Source: JBHELG01 sp046263195 (lineage in GTDB: Bacteria; Actinomycetota; Nitriliruptoria; Nitriliruptorales; JAHWKO01). Taken from it: DNA of 6,879 bases. The position numbers and the translations under genes are program-made. The notes beneath the pieces are model-generated. The model worked only from the letters and a program-made list of their open reading frames with translations, was not told where the DNA came from and ran no database searches. The DNA is taken from positions 1-6,879 of the forward strand of contig JBHELG010000062.1 of assembly GCA_046263195.1 (NCBI GenBank), written 5' to 3'. Shown here one piece after another: positions 1-5,627 of this stretch; positions within the stretch are counted from its first letter, which is position 1; the number at the start of each line of letters is the position of its first letter.

Positions 1-567
1 CGACCGCAGCTGCGCGACTGCGACGGGAAGGCGGTGTAGAGGGGCAGCTATGCGGACGACCGCCCCCCCGGCGCCCTCCACCTGCTGTCGCCGGAGCCGA
101 GTCATCCTCGTGTTGTCATAGCTGGCAACGCCGTCGGTGCCCATGGCCTCCCGCAAGTACGGCATGCCGGCGAGCACGGTCTCGATCACGTCGGGTGGTG
201 GAGCGCCCTGCGGCGGCGCCGAAGGCTCGCGACGCCCCATACAGACGCCCGACCAGGAACCGAGCTCTCGCTGTCCCGGCTTCCAGCGCATGAGCCAGAA
301 CGAGCGCAGCCATTCGGCGAACCGCCACATGACGGCACCGTGAGCCCCGGACCTGACGAACTCCTGCATGGCGTGCGGACTACGCCACACGCTGATCGTC
401 CAGAACTCTGTCGGCCCTGCCACGACGCTGGCCCAGCGCAGGACCCCCTCCGTCGCGGCCAGCTGGCGGCGGATACGCAACGTGGCCAACATCATGGCCG
501 GGAAGAATCGGACGCTGCGCAGCTTCGAGTGGGTGGTGACGACGAGCAACCTCTCCGGCCGCGACAC
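1..567 (-). CDS. Dimeric alpha/beta-barrel (antibiotic biosynthesis monooxygenase-like) protein, partial at the C-terminus
   Basis: The frame is open for 189 codons from a GTG at 565-567 to the left edge with no stop, so the C-terminus is missing. Residues about 5-108 look like an ABM/spheroidene-monooxygenase-type ferredoxin-like fold: a first strand (RLLVVTTHSK), a helix (FFPAMMLATLRIRRQLA), then GVLRWASVV, the strand FWTISVWRSPHAMQEF and the typical GAH followed by an aromatic helix (His76). This fold occurs in small oxygenases and in haem- or carotenoid-modifying enzymes, so the substrate cannot be read from it. Residues 115-189 are Pro- and Arg-rich and match nothing I recognise. The GTG was chosen because a GGAGGAG Shine-Dalgarno (577-583) lies nine bases upstream, overlapping the stop codon of the CooC-like gene. 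The two genes are in the same frame, separated by that TAG and five codons, and are probably one operon. Fold call fairly secure, function unknown. Confidence 0.75.
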   Translation of the reverse strand, partial: MSRPERLLVVTTHSKLRSVRFFPAMMLATLRIRRQLAATEGVLRWASVVAGPTEFWTISVWRSPHAMQEFVRSGAHGAVMWRFAEWLRSFWLMRWKPGQRELGSWSGVCMGRREPSAPPQGAPPPDVIETVLAGMPYLREAMGTDGVASYDNTRMTRLRRQQVEGAGGAVVRIAAPLHRLPVAVAQLRS

Positions 568-576
568 GGGACGGGA

Positions 577-585
577 CTCCTCCTA
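577..585 (-). promoter_or_regulatory. Stop codon fused to Shine-Dalgarno (TAGGAGGAG)
   Basis: On the minus strand the TAG stop of the CooC-like gene (583-585) runs directly into GGAGGAG. It is nine bases from the GTG start of the downstream gene. This decides the downstream start and suggests translational coupling by reinitiation. Confidence 0.65.
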
Positions 586-1350
586 CGGGACTGGTGCGGC
601 GAGCACTCCGTCCAGGAACGCGACCAAGCGGTCGATCTCGGCTCGGACCTCCTCCGAGGGAGCTGCGGTCACCGCCATCCCCGCTCGGTCGGCGTCCGCC
701 ACCGAGGGGTCGTAGGGGATGATCCCGGCCAACGGCACCTTGAACTCGGCGGCCGTGCGCTCGAAGAACTCCGCGTCGCCCGGCAACCGGGCCTTGTTCC
801 CGACCCCGTAGACGCGGGGGATACCGAGCTCCTCGGCGAGGGTGATGGTCCGGGCGGCCGTGAGCACCGACTTGCGACTCGGTTCCATCACCACGAGGAG
901 CAGGTCCGCGTACGCAAGTGTGCCTCCGGAGCGGCTGAGGTGCTCGAGGCCCGCCTCCATGTCGATGACGGTGACGTCCGCCTCCCCGTCGATGGCCTCG
1001 TCGAGGAGGCTACGAACCGTGGCATGACCCCCACACGTGCAACCCGCCCCGGCCTGGTCGACGCGCATGGCGGTGAGAAGGGTGGGCCCGGCAGGGGTCT
1101 GCCGGCCGTAGTCTGCGATGAGGGCGGCGGCAGTGACGTCTCTCGAGCCTTGTCCGACGAGGAGCGAACGCGGGAGGGTCGGAATGGCCTCCGTCTGCTG
1201 GAGCGTCAGCCCGAGCGAGATGCCGAGGTTCGGGTTCGAGTCGGTGTCTATGGCGACCACCGAGCGCCCTCGAGCTGCGTACGCCTCGGCGACGAGCGCG
1301 GAAACCGTCGTCTTGCCCACTCCGCCTTTGCCGACGATCCCGACCTTCAT
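583..1350 (-). CDS. cooC: CooC-type nickel-insertion ATPase (SIMIBI/MinD-like P-loop protein)
   Basis: This 255-residue cytoplasmic ATPase carries the CooC signatures in order. The deviant Walker A GKGGVGKTT is at residues 7-15, and the switch region DTDSNPNLG follows at 35-43. A CxC pair (Cys104, Cys106; GCTCGG) corresponds to the cysteines that bind metal at the CooC dimer interface. The Walker B-like stretch VIDMEAGLEHLSR is at 128-140, where D-M-E-A-G-x-E-H-L is a family hallmark. Length is normal for CooC. Known CooC proteins couple ATP hydrolysis to nickel delivery into carbon monoxide dehydrogenase. No CODH gene is visible here, and the neighbours are a hydrogenase maturation protease and a NifU-like protein, so I infer a nickel or Fe-S maturation role tied to hydrogenase. 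The ATG is preceded by GGGAGGAAG about eight bases upstream. The gene is divergent from the NifU-like gene and shares a 284-bp control region with it. The symbol denotes family, not proven function. Confidence 0.88.
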   Translation of the reverse strand: MKVGIVGKGGVGKTTVSALVAEAYAARGRSVVAIDTDSNPNLGISLGLTLQQTEAIPTLPRSLLVGQGSRDVTAAALIADYGRQTPAGPTLLTAMRVDQAGAGCTCGGHATVRSLLDEAIDGEADVTVIDMEAGLEHLSRSGGTLAYADLLLVVMEPSRKSVLTAARTITLAEELGIPRVYGVGNKARLPGDAEFFERTAAEFKVPLAGIIPYDPSVADADRAGMAVTAAPSEEVRAEIDRLVAFLDGVLAAPVP

Positions 1351-1415
1351 GGGCTCTTCCTCCCTGTGTCGTGTGTGCCGTCCCTCGGTGATGCTTGCGA
1401 GCTGGTCCTGCCCTC

Positions 1416-1444
1416 ACTGTACGCAGAGGTCACTCGACCGTCGA
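1416..1444 (-). promoter_or_regulatory. Candidate sigma70-type promoter of the CooC-like gene
   Basis: On the minus strand, TCGACG (1439-1444) and TACAGT (1416-1421) are separated by exactly 17 bp, each matching the consensus hexamer at 4 of 6 bases. Transcription would begin near 1409, giving a leader of about 60 nt before the ATG at 1350. The -35 box lies inside the palindrome at 1432-1454. This is pattern matching by eye only. Confidence 0.35.
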
Positions 1445-1454
1445 GCGGTCGAGT
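1432..1454. promoter_or_regulatory. Operator-like perfect palindrome (ACTCGACCG-N5-CGGTCGAGT)
   Basis: Two perfect 9-base inverted arms (1432-1440 and 1446-1454) flank a 5-base centre (TCGAG). The element is in the divergent intergenic region and overlaps the candidate -35 box of the CooC-like gene, where a dimeric repressor would block transcription. It could also form a hairpin in RNA, but there is no U-tract and it sits upstream of both genes, so an operator is more likely. The cognate regulator is not in the window. Confidence 0.55.
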
Positions 1455-1468
1455 CGGCAGCCCATCGT

Positions 1469-1489
1469 GTAGTGACGGTCTTGAGCCTG
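1469..1489. repeat. 21-bp direct repeat, copy 1
   Basis: It starts GTAGTGACGG and ends TTGAGCCTG. It matches copy 2 at 19 of 21 positions. The start-to-start distance is 35 bp, with both copies in the same orientation in the divergent control region. Tandem sites like this are typical of activator or repressor binding. The TTGAGC at 1481-1486 in this copy and TAGTAA at 1505-1510 in copy 2 are 18 bp apart and could form a weak plus-strand promoter for the NifU-like gene. Confidence 0.6.
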
Positions 1490-1503
1490 TTTTCGGAGAG
1501 GTC

Positions 1504-1524
1504 GTAGTAACGGTCTTGGGCCTG
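1504..1524. repeat. 21-bp direct repeat, copy 2
   Basis: It starts GTAGTAACGG and ends TTGGGCCTG. It differs from copy 1 only at positions 6 (A for G) and 16 (G for A), both transitions. It lies 110 bp upstream of the NifU-like start codon. Confidence 0.6.
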
Positions 1525-1634
1525 ACAGGAGCCGAGGCCGCCGGTGGTGCGCTTCAGCTTGCTCCGGTAGCTTGGAGTGACGCATCGAGCTGCTCGGTGA
1601 GGTAGCTCACAGGATTCGAAGCAGGTGGCTTAGT

Positions 1635-2234
1635 GTGACCGAGAGCAAGCCAGAGACCCAGGACACGGATGCCGCCGGGAGTGCGGGGGAGCTCGCTGAT
1701 CCTGCCGGCGAAGACGCCTCGGCCCTGACCCTCGATGAGCTCGTGGCCCGGCTCGAGGAGCTCTTCGGGAAGCTCGAAGAACTGGACGAGCCTGCTCGGG
1801 GAATCGTGTTCGAGTTCCTCGACGGCGTCGACCTCCTCCACCGCGAGGCGGTCTACCGGCTCGGCCTCGCCCTTTCGGACCGGGTGGTCGAGCTGCGCGA
1901 AGACCCGGCTGTGGCCTGGCTGTTCGACGCCTACGGGGTGGGGGTCGACGAGCATGCCGTTGTCGAGGCCGCGCTCGAATCCATCCGTCCCTACATTCAC
2001 TCGCACGGGGGCGACATCGAGGTTCTCAGCGTCGACTCGGGGGTCGTGCACGTGCGCATGTCCGGGGCCTGCTCGGGTTGCACGGCCTCGGCGATCACCC
2101 TGAAGCAGGGCGTCGAGGACGCGCTGCAGTCGGGCTTCCCGGGCTTCGTGGCCCTCACGGTCGAAGAGGATCACGCCGCACCCCACCCACCGCCTGGCGC
2201 GACGCTCCTGCAGATCCAGCCTCGGCCCAGTTGA
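1635..2234 (+). CDS. NifU-type Fe-S cluster scaffold protein with an extra N-terminal helical domain
   Basis: The 199-residue protein ends in a NifU C-terminal (Nfu) domain at residues about 108-178. It has the IRPYIHSHGGDIEVL signature and the cluster-binding C-S-G-C motif (Cys146, Cys149) in MSGACSGCTAS. Nfu domains assemble or carry [4Fe-4S] clusters for apo-proteins through paired cysteines of a dimer. Ahead of it lie an acidic, disordered tail (1-30) and an all-helical segment (31-105: LDELVARLEELFGKLEEL, FEFLDGVDLLHREAVYRL) with no cysteines, so this is not the N-terminal IscU-like domain of classical NifU. I infer a partner-binding module. The GTG start has AGGTGG seven bases upstream. 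The last 20 residues are Pro-rich. The stop lies 21 bp from that of the convergent maturation protease gene. It may supply clusters to a hydrogenase small subunit, which is an inference from context. Confidence 0.85.
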   Translation: MTESKPETQDTDAAGSAGELADPAGEDASALTLDELVARLEELFGKLEELDEPARGIVFEFLDGVDLLHREAVYRLGLALSDRVVELREDPAVAWLFDAYGVGVDEHAVVEAALESIRPYIHSHGGDIEVLSVDSGVVHVRMSGACSGCTASAITLKQGVEDALQSGFPGFVALTVEEDHAAPHPPPGATLLQIQPRPS

Positions 2235-2255
2235 GCGCTGCCGGAACCGACTGAC

Positions 2256-2762
2256 TCAGTCCCATCGGATCCCAAGCTCCGCGACGATGCGCCGCACCTC
2301 TTCGACTGCCACTTCGACGGCGCGCGCGACCTCTGGTGACAGTCCCACGCCAAGCTGGTCTGGATCGGAAAGCTGGCAGCCGACCAGGAGCGTGTACTCG
2401 GGCAGCACGCCGAGGGCACCGGCGATCATGAAGGTGCGCTCGGGGGTGGCGTAGTGCATGTCCGCCAGCTCGTCACGCCGCTGGGACAGCGGCAGGCTTG
2501 TGACGTCGAGGACGTCGGGACGGAGGACGAGCAGCGTGCCGGGAGGACGGTCGAGGTCGACCGCATCCACGACGATGAGAGCGTCGACCTCCTCGAAAAG
2601 CTTCTGGACGAGGTGTATCCCGCCGATCCCGATCTCGACGACTTCAACCCCGTCGGGAAGGGGTTCTTCGAGGAGCCGCTGAGCCACGACGACTCCGAAG
2701 CCATCGTCGCCTCTCAGGACGTTGCCAAAGCCCGCCACCACTACCCGCACGTCGTCGTCCAA
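2256..2762 (-). CDS. Hydrogenase maturation endopeptidase (HycI/HupD/HybD family)
   Basis: This 168-residue protein belongs to the peptidases that trim the C-terminus of the [NiFe]-hydrogenase large subunit after nickel insertion. The family opening GFGNVLRGDDGFG is at residues 11-23, with Asp20 where HybD has the nickel ligand Glu16 (HycI also has Asp). The second ligand is Asp66 in LIVVDAVD, and the third is probably His103 in ADMHYATPE. The end has the family's VGCQ...GVGLSPEVARAVE. Length is typical. The annotated start is TTG with no good Shine-Dalgarno. A GTG at 2748-2750, four codons in, gives MRVVVAGFGN, which matches the usual family N-terminus and may be the true start. The 5' end faces the TPR gene across 26 bp, so the two probably share a divergent promoter region. 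A matching large-subunit gene is expected nearby but is not in the window. Confidence 0.88.
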   Translation of the reverse strand: MDDDVRVVVAGFGNVLRGDDGFGVVVAQRLLEEPLPDGVEVVEIGIGGIHLVQKLFEEVDALIVVDAVDLDRPPGTLLVLRPDVLDVTSLPLSQRRDELADMHYATPERTFMIAGALGVLPEYTLLVGCQLSDPDQLGVGLSPEVARAVEVAVEEVRRIVAELGIRWD

Positions 2763-2776
2763 TGATCGAACGCTCG

Positions 2777-2782
2777 TAGGAT
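2777..2782 (+). promoter_or_regulatory. TAGGAT before the TPR gene: -10 box or Shine-Dalgarno
   Basis: TAGGAT ends six bases before the ATG at 2789. Read as a -10 hexamer (4 of 6 matches) it would start transcription at the ATG and give a leaderless mRNA. Read as AGGA it is an ordinary, weak Shine-Dalgarno with about eight bases of spacing. No convincing -35 box is visible. The sequence cannot separate the two readings. Confidence 0.3.
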
Positions 2783-2788
2783 GAAAAC

Positions 2789-4024
2789 ATGACAGACAAT
2801 ATCCAGGAGCGCATCGCCGAGCTGCGCGGCCGCCTTCTCAGCTTCCGCGCGGACCGCTTCCCCGTCGAGCACGCCGTCGCTCAGTTCCATCTCGGGACGA
2901 CGCTCATCGAGGCCGGAAACCCTGAGGGCGCGATCCCCATGCTCCGCTCCGCAGCCGACCTCTTCGAGCGGCAGGGAATGGCGGTCGAACAGGCGAAGGC
3001 GAAGAACATGCTCGGAGCCGCGCTGCGGACGGCCGGTCGGTTCGGCGAGGCGGCGGATGCGTTCGCCCTGGCCGGGGAGCTGTTCGAGGCCAACGATCAG
3101 CCGCTCGAGCGCGGGGCCGCCTTGTTCAATCTCGGTCTCGTGCGTCGGGACCTCGGTGATCTCGAAGCCGCCGCTGAATGCTTTCAGCGGGCAGGGGGGC
3201 TGTTCGACGACGGTGGCCGCTCGGCGCAGGCGTCCGCAGCGGCGCGAGAGCTTGGGACCACTCAGTTCGCAGCCGACCGGCTCGACGAGGCCCGCCAGGC
3301 TCTCGAACGCGCGATCGAGCTGGCACAGCGGGCGGCCGACCATGCCGGTCTTGGCGCCACCGCCAACGCCCTCGGAATCGTCGAGCTCGCGTCGGGTCGA
3401 ACCGAGGCGGCAGTTTCGGCCTTCCTGAGCGCGCTGGGCGCGAACCCGAGAACCCTGCGAGCCGAGGGCTACAGCATGGCGAAGGCGAACCTTGCTCTCG
3501 CCTACGAGCAGGGCAACGACGCTCCTCGGGCCCGACTTGCCGCCCGCCAGGCGCTCGCCACCCCCACCGCCCCGACTCCGGTGCGCGACCAGGCCAGCGG
3601 CGTCCTCTCGCGGCTCGGAGACGACGGGACGGGAGACCTCCTCGTCGTGCTCGACGAGGAGCCCCAGGCGAGGTGGTCCGTGCTGATGCGGGAGGAGCTC
3701 ATCCGCTGGGTCGAGTTGGACGCCGCCGAGCGCAAGGCGGAATCGAGGGCCTGGGTGGAGGGGGTGCTGGCGCGACCTGATGTGAGCGTCGAGCTCACCC
3801 AGGCGTGGCTCGAGGTACTGCTCGAGCTGCCACCCGAGTCCATGGAGAAGCTCATCCGCAGCACGATCGAAGCCCTGCGCACGTTCGATGCAGAGCCCGT
3901 CGAACTCATCCGAGATCAGGTGTCCCGGGCCATGGCACGATTCTTTATTCCGCAATGGGACCGTCTGCGGGAGACCTTCAACCGGCTGGCGCAAGAGCTC
4001 GGCGAGGAGCCGGCATGGGGCTAG
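2789..4024 (+). CDS. Tetratricopeptide-repeat (TPR) protein
   Basis: The 411-residue soluble protein has no signal peptide or membrane span. Residues about 28-265 form six helix-turn-helix repeats with a period near 40 residues, starting around 28, 65, 105, 145, 185 and 225. Each shows the TPR pattern of small residues and an acidic close, for example FHLGTTLIEAGNPEGAIPML, NMLGAALRTAGRFGEAADAF and FNLGLVRRDLGDLEAAAECF. The 40-residue period, longer than the canonical 34, resembles kinesin-light-chain-type repeats. Residues 270-411 are a separate, helix-rich acidic region (LLVVLDEEPQARWSVLMREELIRWVELD) that I do not recognise. TPR solenoids bind partner proteins. Next to maturation genes a chaperone or scaffold role for a hydrogenase subunit or for the downstream ligase-like protein is plausible, but that is inference. 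The stop overlaps the next gene by 10 bp, indicating coupled translation. The pair is divergent from the maturation protease. Confidence 0.85.
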   Translation: MTDNIQERIAELRGRLLSFRADRFPVEHAVAQFHLGTTLIEAGNPEGAIPMLRSAADLFERQGMAVEQAKAKNMLGAALRTAGRFGEAADAFALAGELFEANDQPLERGAALFNLGLVRRDLGDLEAAAECFQRAGGLFDDGGRSAQASAAARELGTTQFAADRLDEARQALERAIELAQRAADHAGLGATANALGIVELASGRTEAAVSAFLSALGANPRTLRAEGYSMAKANLALAYEQGNDAPRARLAARQALATPTAPTPVRDQASGVLSRLGDDGTGDLLVVLDEEPQARWSVLMREELIRWVELDAAERKAESRAWVEGVLARPDVSVELTQAWLEVLLELPPESMEKLIRSTIEALRTFDAEPVELIRDQVSRAMARFFIPQWDRLRETFNRLAQELGEEPAWG

Positions 4025-4734
4025 GGAGCGACCTCTCCTCGGAGTCGCTGGAGGAGGCCATGCCCGGCCGGCCCGTGCGGGCCTACCCGGCAATCCTGTC
4101 CACCTCGGCGGACGCGTTCGCCTGGGCACGAGCCGGTGCACCGGAAGGGGCGCTCGTCGTGGCGGACTACCAGGCATCACCGCGCGGCCGAGCGGGGCTG
4201 CCATGGGAGGTGCGCCCCGGTGAGGGCCTGGGCTTCTCCCTCGTGCTGCGTCCCGAGCTGCCGCCGGAACGCGAAGGCTGGCTCTACACCGTGGCCGTCT
4301 CGGGGATCGCTGACGTCCTTGGCGCCGAAGCGAAGATCCGCTGGCCGGACGAGGTCTATCGTCACGGGACGCGAGCAGCCGGCATCGGAGTACACGTCGA
4401 GCTCGCGCCCCAGGCCACGAGCTGGGCGGTGGTGACCGCGCTCGTGCACGAGGCGCGACCGGCGCGCGGGCCGCTCCTCGCCCGCTTGGTCGCAGCAATA
4501 GAGGAGCGCTACCACAGTGACGCCGAGTCCGTCCTCTCGGATTACCTGCCCCGCTGCGAGACGCTGGGGAGGCGACTGCGGGCCCGTCTCATACCCTTGG
4601 GTCCGAGCGGGCCCCAGGTCGTGGGGGTGGCAGTCAACTGCCTCGACGACGGGGCGCTCGTCTTGGAGACCGACCGTGGCAGTCGCGTGGCCGTCCGGCC
4701 ACAGAATCTCGGCCTCCTCGAGGAAGCCCTCTGA
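4015..4734 (+). CDS. Biotin-protein-ligase (BirA)-like protein with altered catalytic motifs
   Basis: The 239-residue protein follows the BirA catalytic-plus-C-terminal layout and lacks the DNA-binding domain. STSADAFAW (29-37) aligns with BirA STNQYLL. VADYQASPRGRAGLPW (49-64) aligns with AEYQQAGRGRRGRKW. IRWPDEVYRHGTRAAGI (108-124) aligns with VKWPNDLYLQDRKLAGI. The C-terminal SH3-like domain (about 183-235) has VGVAVNCLDDGALVLE. The differences fall on catalytic sites: GRGRRGR becomes PRGRAGL, KWPND becomes RWPDE, the biotinyl-AMP lysine (BirA Lys183) is Arg120, and GxGxN is absent (TALVHEA instead). The core arginine equivalent to BirA Arg118 remains (Arg59). I infer a pseudoenzyme or one with a different ligand. 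Family assignment comes from hand alignment. The ATG at 4015 was chosen because GAGGAG (4004-4009) lies five bases upstream. A longer reading from further upstream would overlap the TPR gene extensively. The 10-bp overlap with the TPR gene suggests the two products work together. Confidence 0.75.
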   Translation: MGLGSDLSSESLEEAMPGRPVRAYPAILSTSADAFAWARAGAPEGALVVADYQASPRGRAGLPWEVRPGEGLGFSLVLRPELPPEREGWLYTVAVSGIADVLGAEAKIRWPDEVYRHGTRAAGIGVHVELAPQATSWAVVTALVHEARPARGPLLARLVAAIEERYHSDAESVLSDYLPRCETLGRRLRARLIPLGPSGPQVVGVAVNCLDDGALVLETDRGSRVAVRPQNLGLLEEAL

Positions 4735-4744
4735 GTGAACCAGC

Positions 4745-4772
4745 GGAGGCGGCACCGTTTGGCGCCGCCTCC
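4745..4772. terminator. GC-rich hairpin between convergent genes
   Basis: A perfect 9-bp stem GGAGGCGGC / GCCGCCTCC (4745-4753 and 4764-4772) encloses 10 bases. Two more C-G pairs can form inside after one mismatch, leaving a GTTT loop. It lies 10 bp after the stop of the ligase-like gene and 28 bp before the stop of the convergent membrane-protein operon. It is symmetric and could end transcription from both sides. There is no U-tract, as is common for high-GC actinobacterial terminators. Confidence 0.75.
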
Positions 4773-4800
4773 AAGTGGTCCTCGCGACCGGCTCCTGTTG

Positions 4801-5067
4801 TCAGCGTGCGGGCGCGCGTTCTCCGCCGTGCTGCCGGTAGAGGGCGTTGCGCAGCGCCTCGTTCGCCTCGGTGAGGTCACCGTTCAAAGCGGTCATGGTG
4901 GACCCCAGCTGATCCGTCTGATTACTGATCGACCACAGGTGTGAGAGGATCGTCCGGAGTTTGGAGTTCACTTGCGCGAGGATGACTATGACCGTGATCA
5001 GGTAGGCGGCGAGCACCAAAACGGTGAGGACTGTGCCGATGATCGTGACGATCGCAACCGGTTGCAT
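4801..5067 (-). CDS. Small single-span membrane protein with helical tail (cassette gene 5)
   Basis: An 88-residue protein with one long hydrophobic segment (residues about 4-31, IVTIIGTVLTVLVLAAYLI) and a polar, probably coiled-coil tail (NSKLRTILSHLWSISNQTDQ, then MTALNGDLTEANEALRNAL) facing one side of the membrane. It has no cysteines. It resembles the cassette protein at 5364-5627: both have a VLAAYLI membrane end, then an LR-x-I helix and an N/L-rich heptad-like tail, suggesting duplication. The general look is that of DUF948-like short membrane proteins, but I do not assign a family. The ATG has AGGAGG (5075-5080) seven bases upstream, merged with the preceding gene's stop codon. It is last in the operon, and the hairpin at 4745-4772 lies just downstream. 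Function unknown. Confidence 0.82.
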   Translation of the reverse strand: MQPVAIVTIIGTVLTVLVLAAYLITVIVILAQVNSKLRTILSHLWSISNQTDQLGSTMTALNGDLTEANEALRNALYRQHGGERAPAR

Positions 5068-5074
5068 AACAGTT

Positions 5075-5081
5075 CCTCCTA
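5075..5081 (-). promoter_or_regulatory. Stop codon fused to Shine-Dalgarno (TAGGAGG)
   Basis: The TAG stop of cassette gene 4 (5079-5081) runs into AGGAGG, the ribosome site of cassette gene 5. The same arrangement occurs between the CooC-like gene and its downstream partner. It fixes the start at 5067 and implies coupled translation. Confidence 0.65.
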
Positions 5082-5327
5082 GAGGACCCGGCTCAGGGCA
5101 TTGCCATAGCGCTGAAGGTCGGAAGACACCTGGCCCGCGGACTGTCGTGTCTGGCCCAACTCGCTGATGGCGCCGAGCTGGTTCACCCCGTTCCCCAGGT
5201 GCTCGAGGATGTCGTCGGCGTACTTTCCGATCTCGATCACAGGTTTGAGGAGCCCGTGCAGGAGCAGCACGACCACGGGGATGATGACGAACAAGAACAC
5301 CAAGTTACCGATCCACCAGAGCACCAT
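5079..5327 (-). CDS. Small single-span membrane protein (cassette gene 4)
   Basis: An 82-residue protein with an N-terminal hydrophobic span (residues about 4-25, WWIGNLVFLFVIIPVVVLLL) and a helical tail of about 50 residues (IEIGKYADDILEHLGNGVNQ, then SSDLQRYGNALSRVL). The Asn/Gln/Leu-rich tail with evenly spaced hydrophobic residues fits an amphipathic or coiled-coil helix. It shares this architecture with its four neighbours but little obvious sequence. The ATG has GAGGAG six bases upstream. It begins 36 bp after the stop of the upstream cassette gene and its own stop is merged with the next ribosome site. No family recognised. Confidence 0.82.
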   Translation of the reverse strand: MVLWWIGNLVFLFVIIPVVVLLLHGLLKPVIEIGKYADDILEHLGNGVNQLGAISELGQTRQSAGQVSSDLQRYGNALSRVL

Positions 5328-5363
5328 CGTCTTCTCCTCGGTTCGGTGCTGGCACGCGCCCTA

Positions 5364-5627
5364 TCAGCGCCGCCCGGCGCGGTCCGCTTTGTCGGCGACG
5401 CTCGAGGCAAGTCTTCCGATGTCGTCGAGCGCTCCGTTCACTCGCCTCGCGCCGGGTCCGATCTGGCTCACCTGAGACTCCACAGCCCGCACCCCGAAGG
5501 CGACGGTGCCGAGGGTGTCGGCGATCGAGCGCAGACGCATGGTGAGGATGATGAGGTAGGCCGCCAGGACGACCACGAGGAGGACCACCTCGATGACGGT
5601 GAGGGTTACCAATGTCGTTGTGCTCAT
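5364..5627 (-). CDS. Small single-span membrane protein with helical tail (cassette gene 3)
   Basis: An 87-residue protein with a hydrophobic span at residues about 7-30 (VTLTVIEVVLLVVVLAAYLI) and a tail of repeated helical, polar-hydrophobic pattern (LRSIADTLGTVAFGVRAVES, then NGALDDIGRLASSVADKADR). The tail is reminiscent of the MCP-like or DUF948 helices seen in small envelope proteins. The start is the ATG at 5625-5627, which forms an ATGA overlap with the stop of the upstream gene. A much longer reading of this frame, starting near 6074, exists but would overlap the two upstream genes and has an Arg-rich, low-complexity character. The most similar neighbour is the gene at 4801-5067. No family assigned. 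Confidence 0.82.
   Translation of the reverse strand: MSTTTLVTLTVIEVVLLVVVLAAYLIILTMRLRSIADTLGTVAFGVRAVESQVSQIGPGARRVNGALDDIGRLASSVADKADRAGRR

Noticed and set aside
340..1605. Long plus-strand open frame of 421 codons
   Set aside because: It is antisense to the CooC-like gene, which has unmistakable family motifs. The product is Arg/Gly-rich without recognisable domains, as expected from a shadow frame in GC-rich DNA.
1587..1608. Inverted repeat GAGCT...AGCTC upstream of the NifU-like gene
   Set aside because: Five-base arms with a 12-base loop are expected by chance in this length of sequence.
1554..2186. Minus-strand open frame of 210 codons
   Set aside because: It is antisense to the NifU-like gene, whose CSGC motif and Nfu signature decide the coding strand.
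2250..2260. Short palindrome ACTGA-C-TCAGT between the convergent NifU-like and protease genes
   Set aside because: Arms of only five bases, AT-rich for a hairpin and overlapping the protease stop codon. Too weak to call a terminator.
2741..4498. Long minus-strand open frame of 585 codons
   Set aside because: It is antisense to the TPR and ligase-like genes, Arg/Pro/Gly-rich and with no domain. The plus-strand products have clear repeats and motifs.
4177..4755. Minus-strand open frame of 192 codons
   Set aside because: It covers the ligase-like gene antisense and runs through the intergenic hairpin. There is no domain and it lacks a ribosome site.
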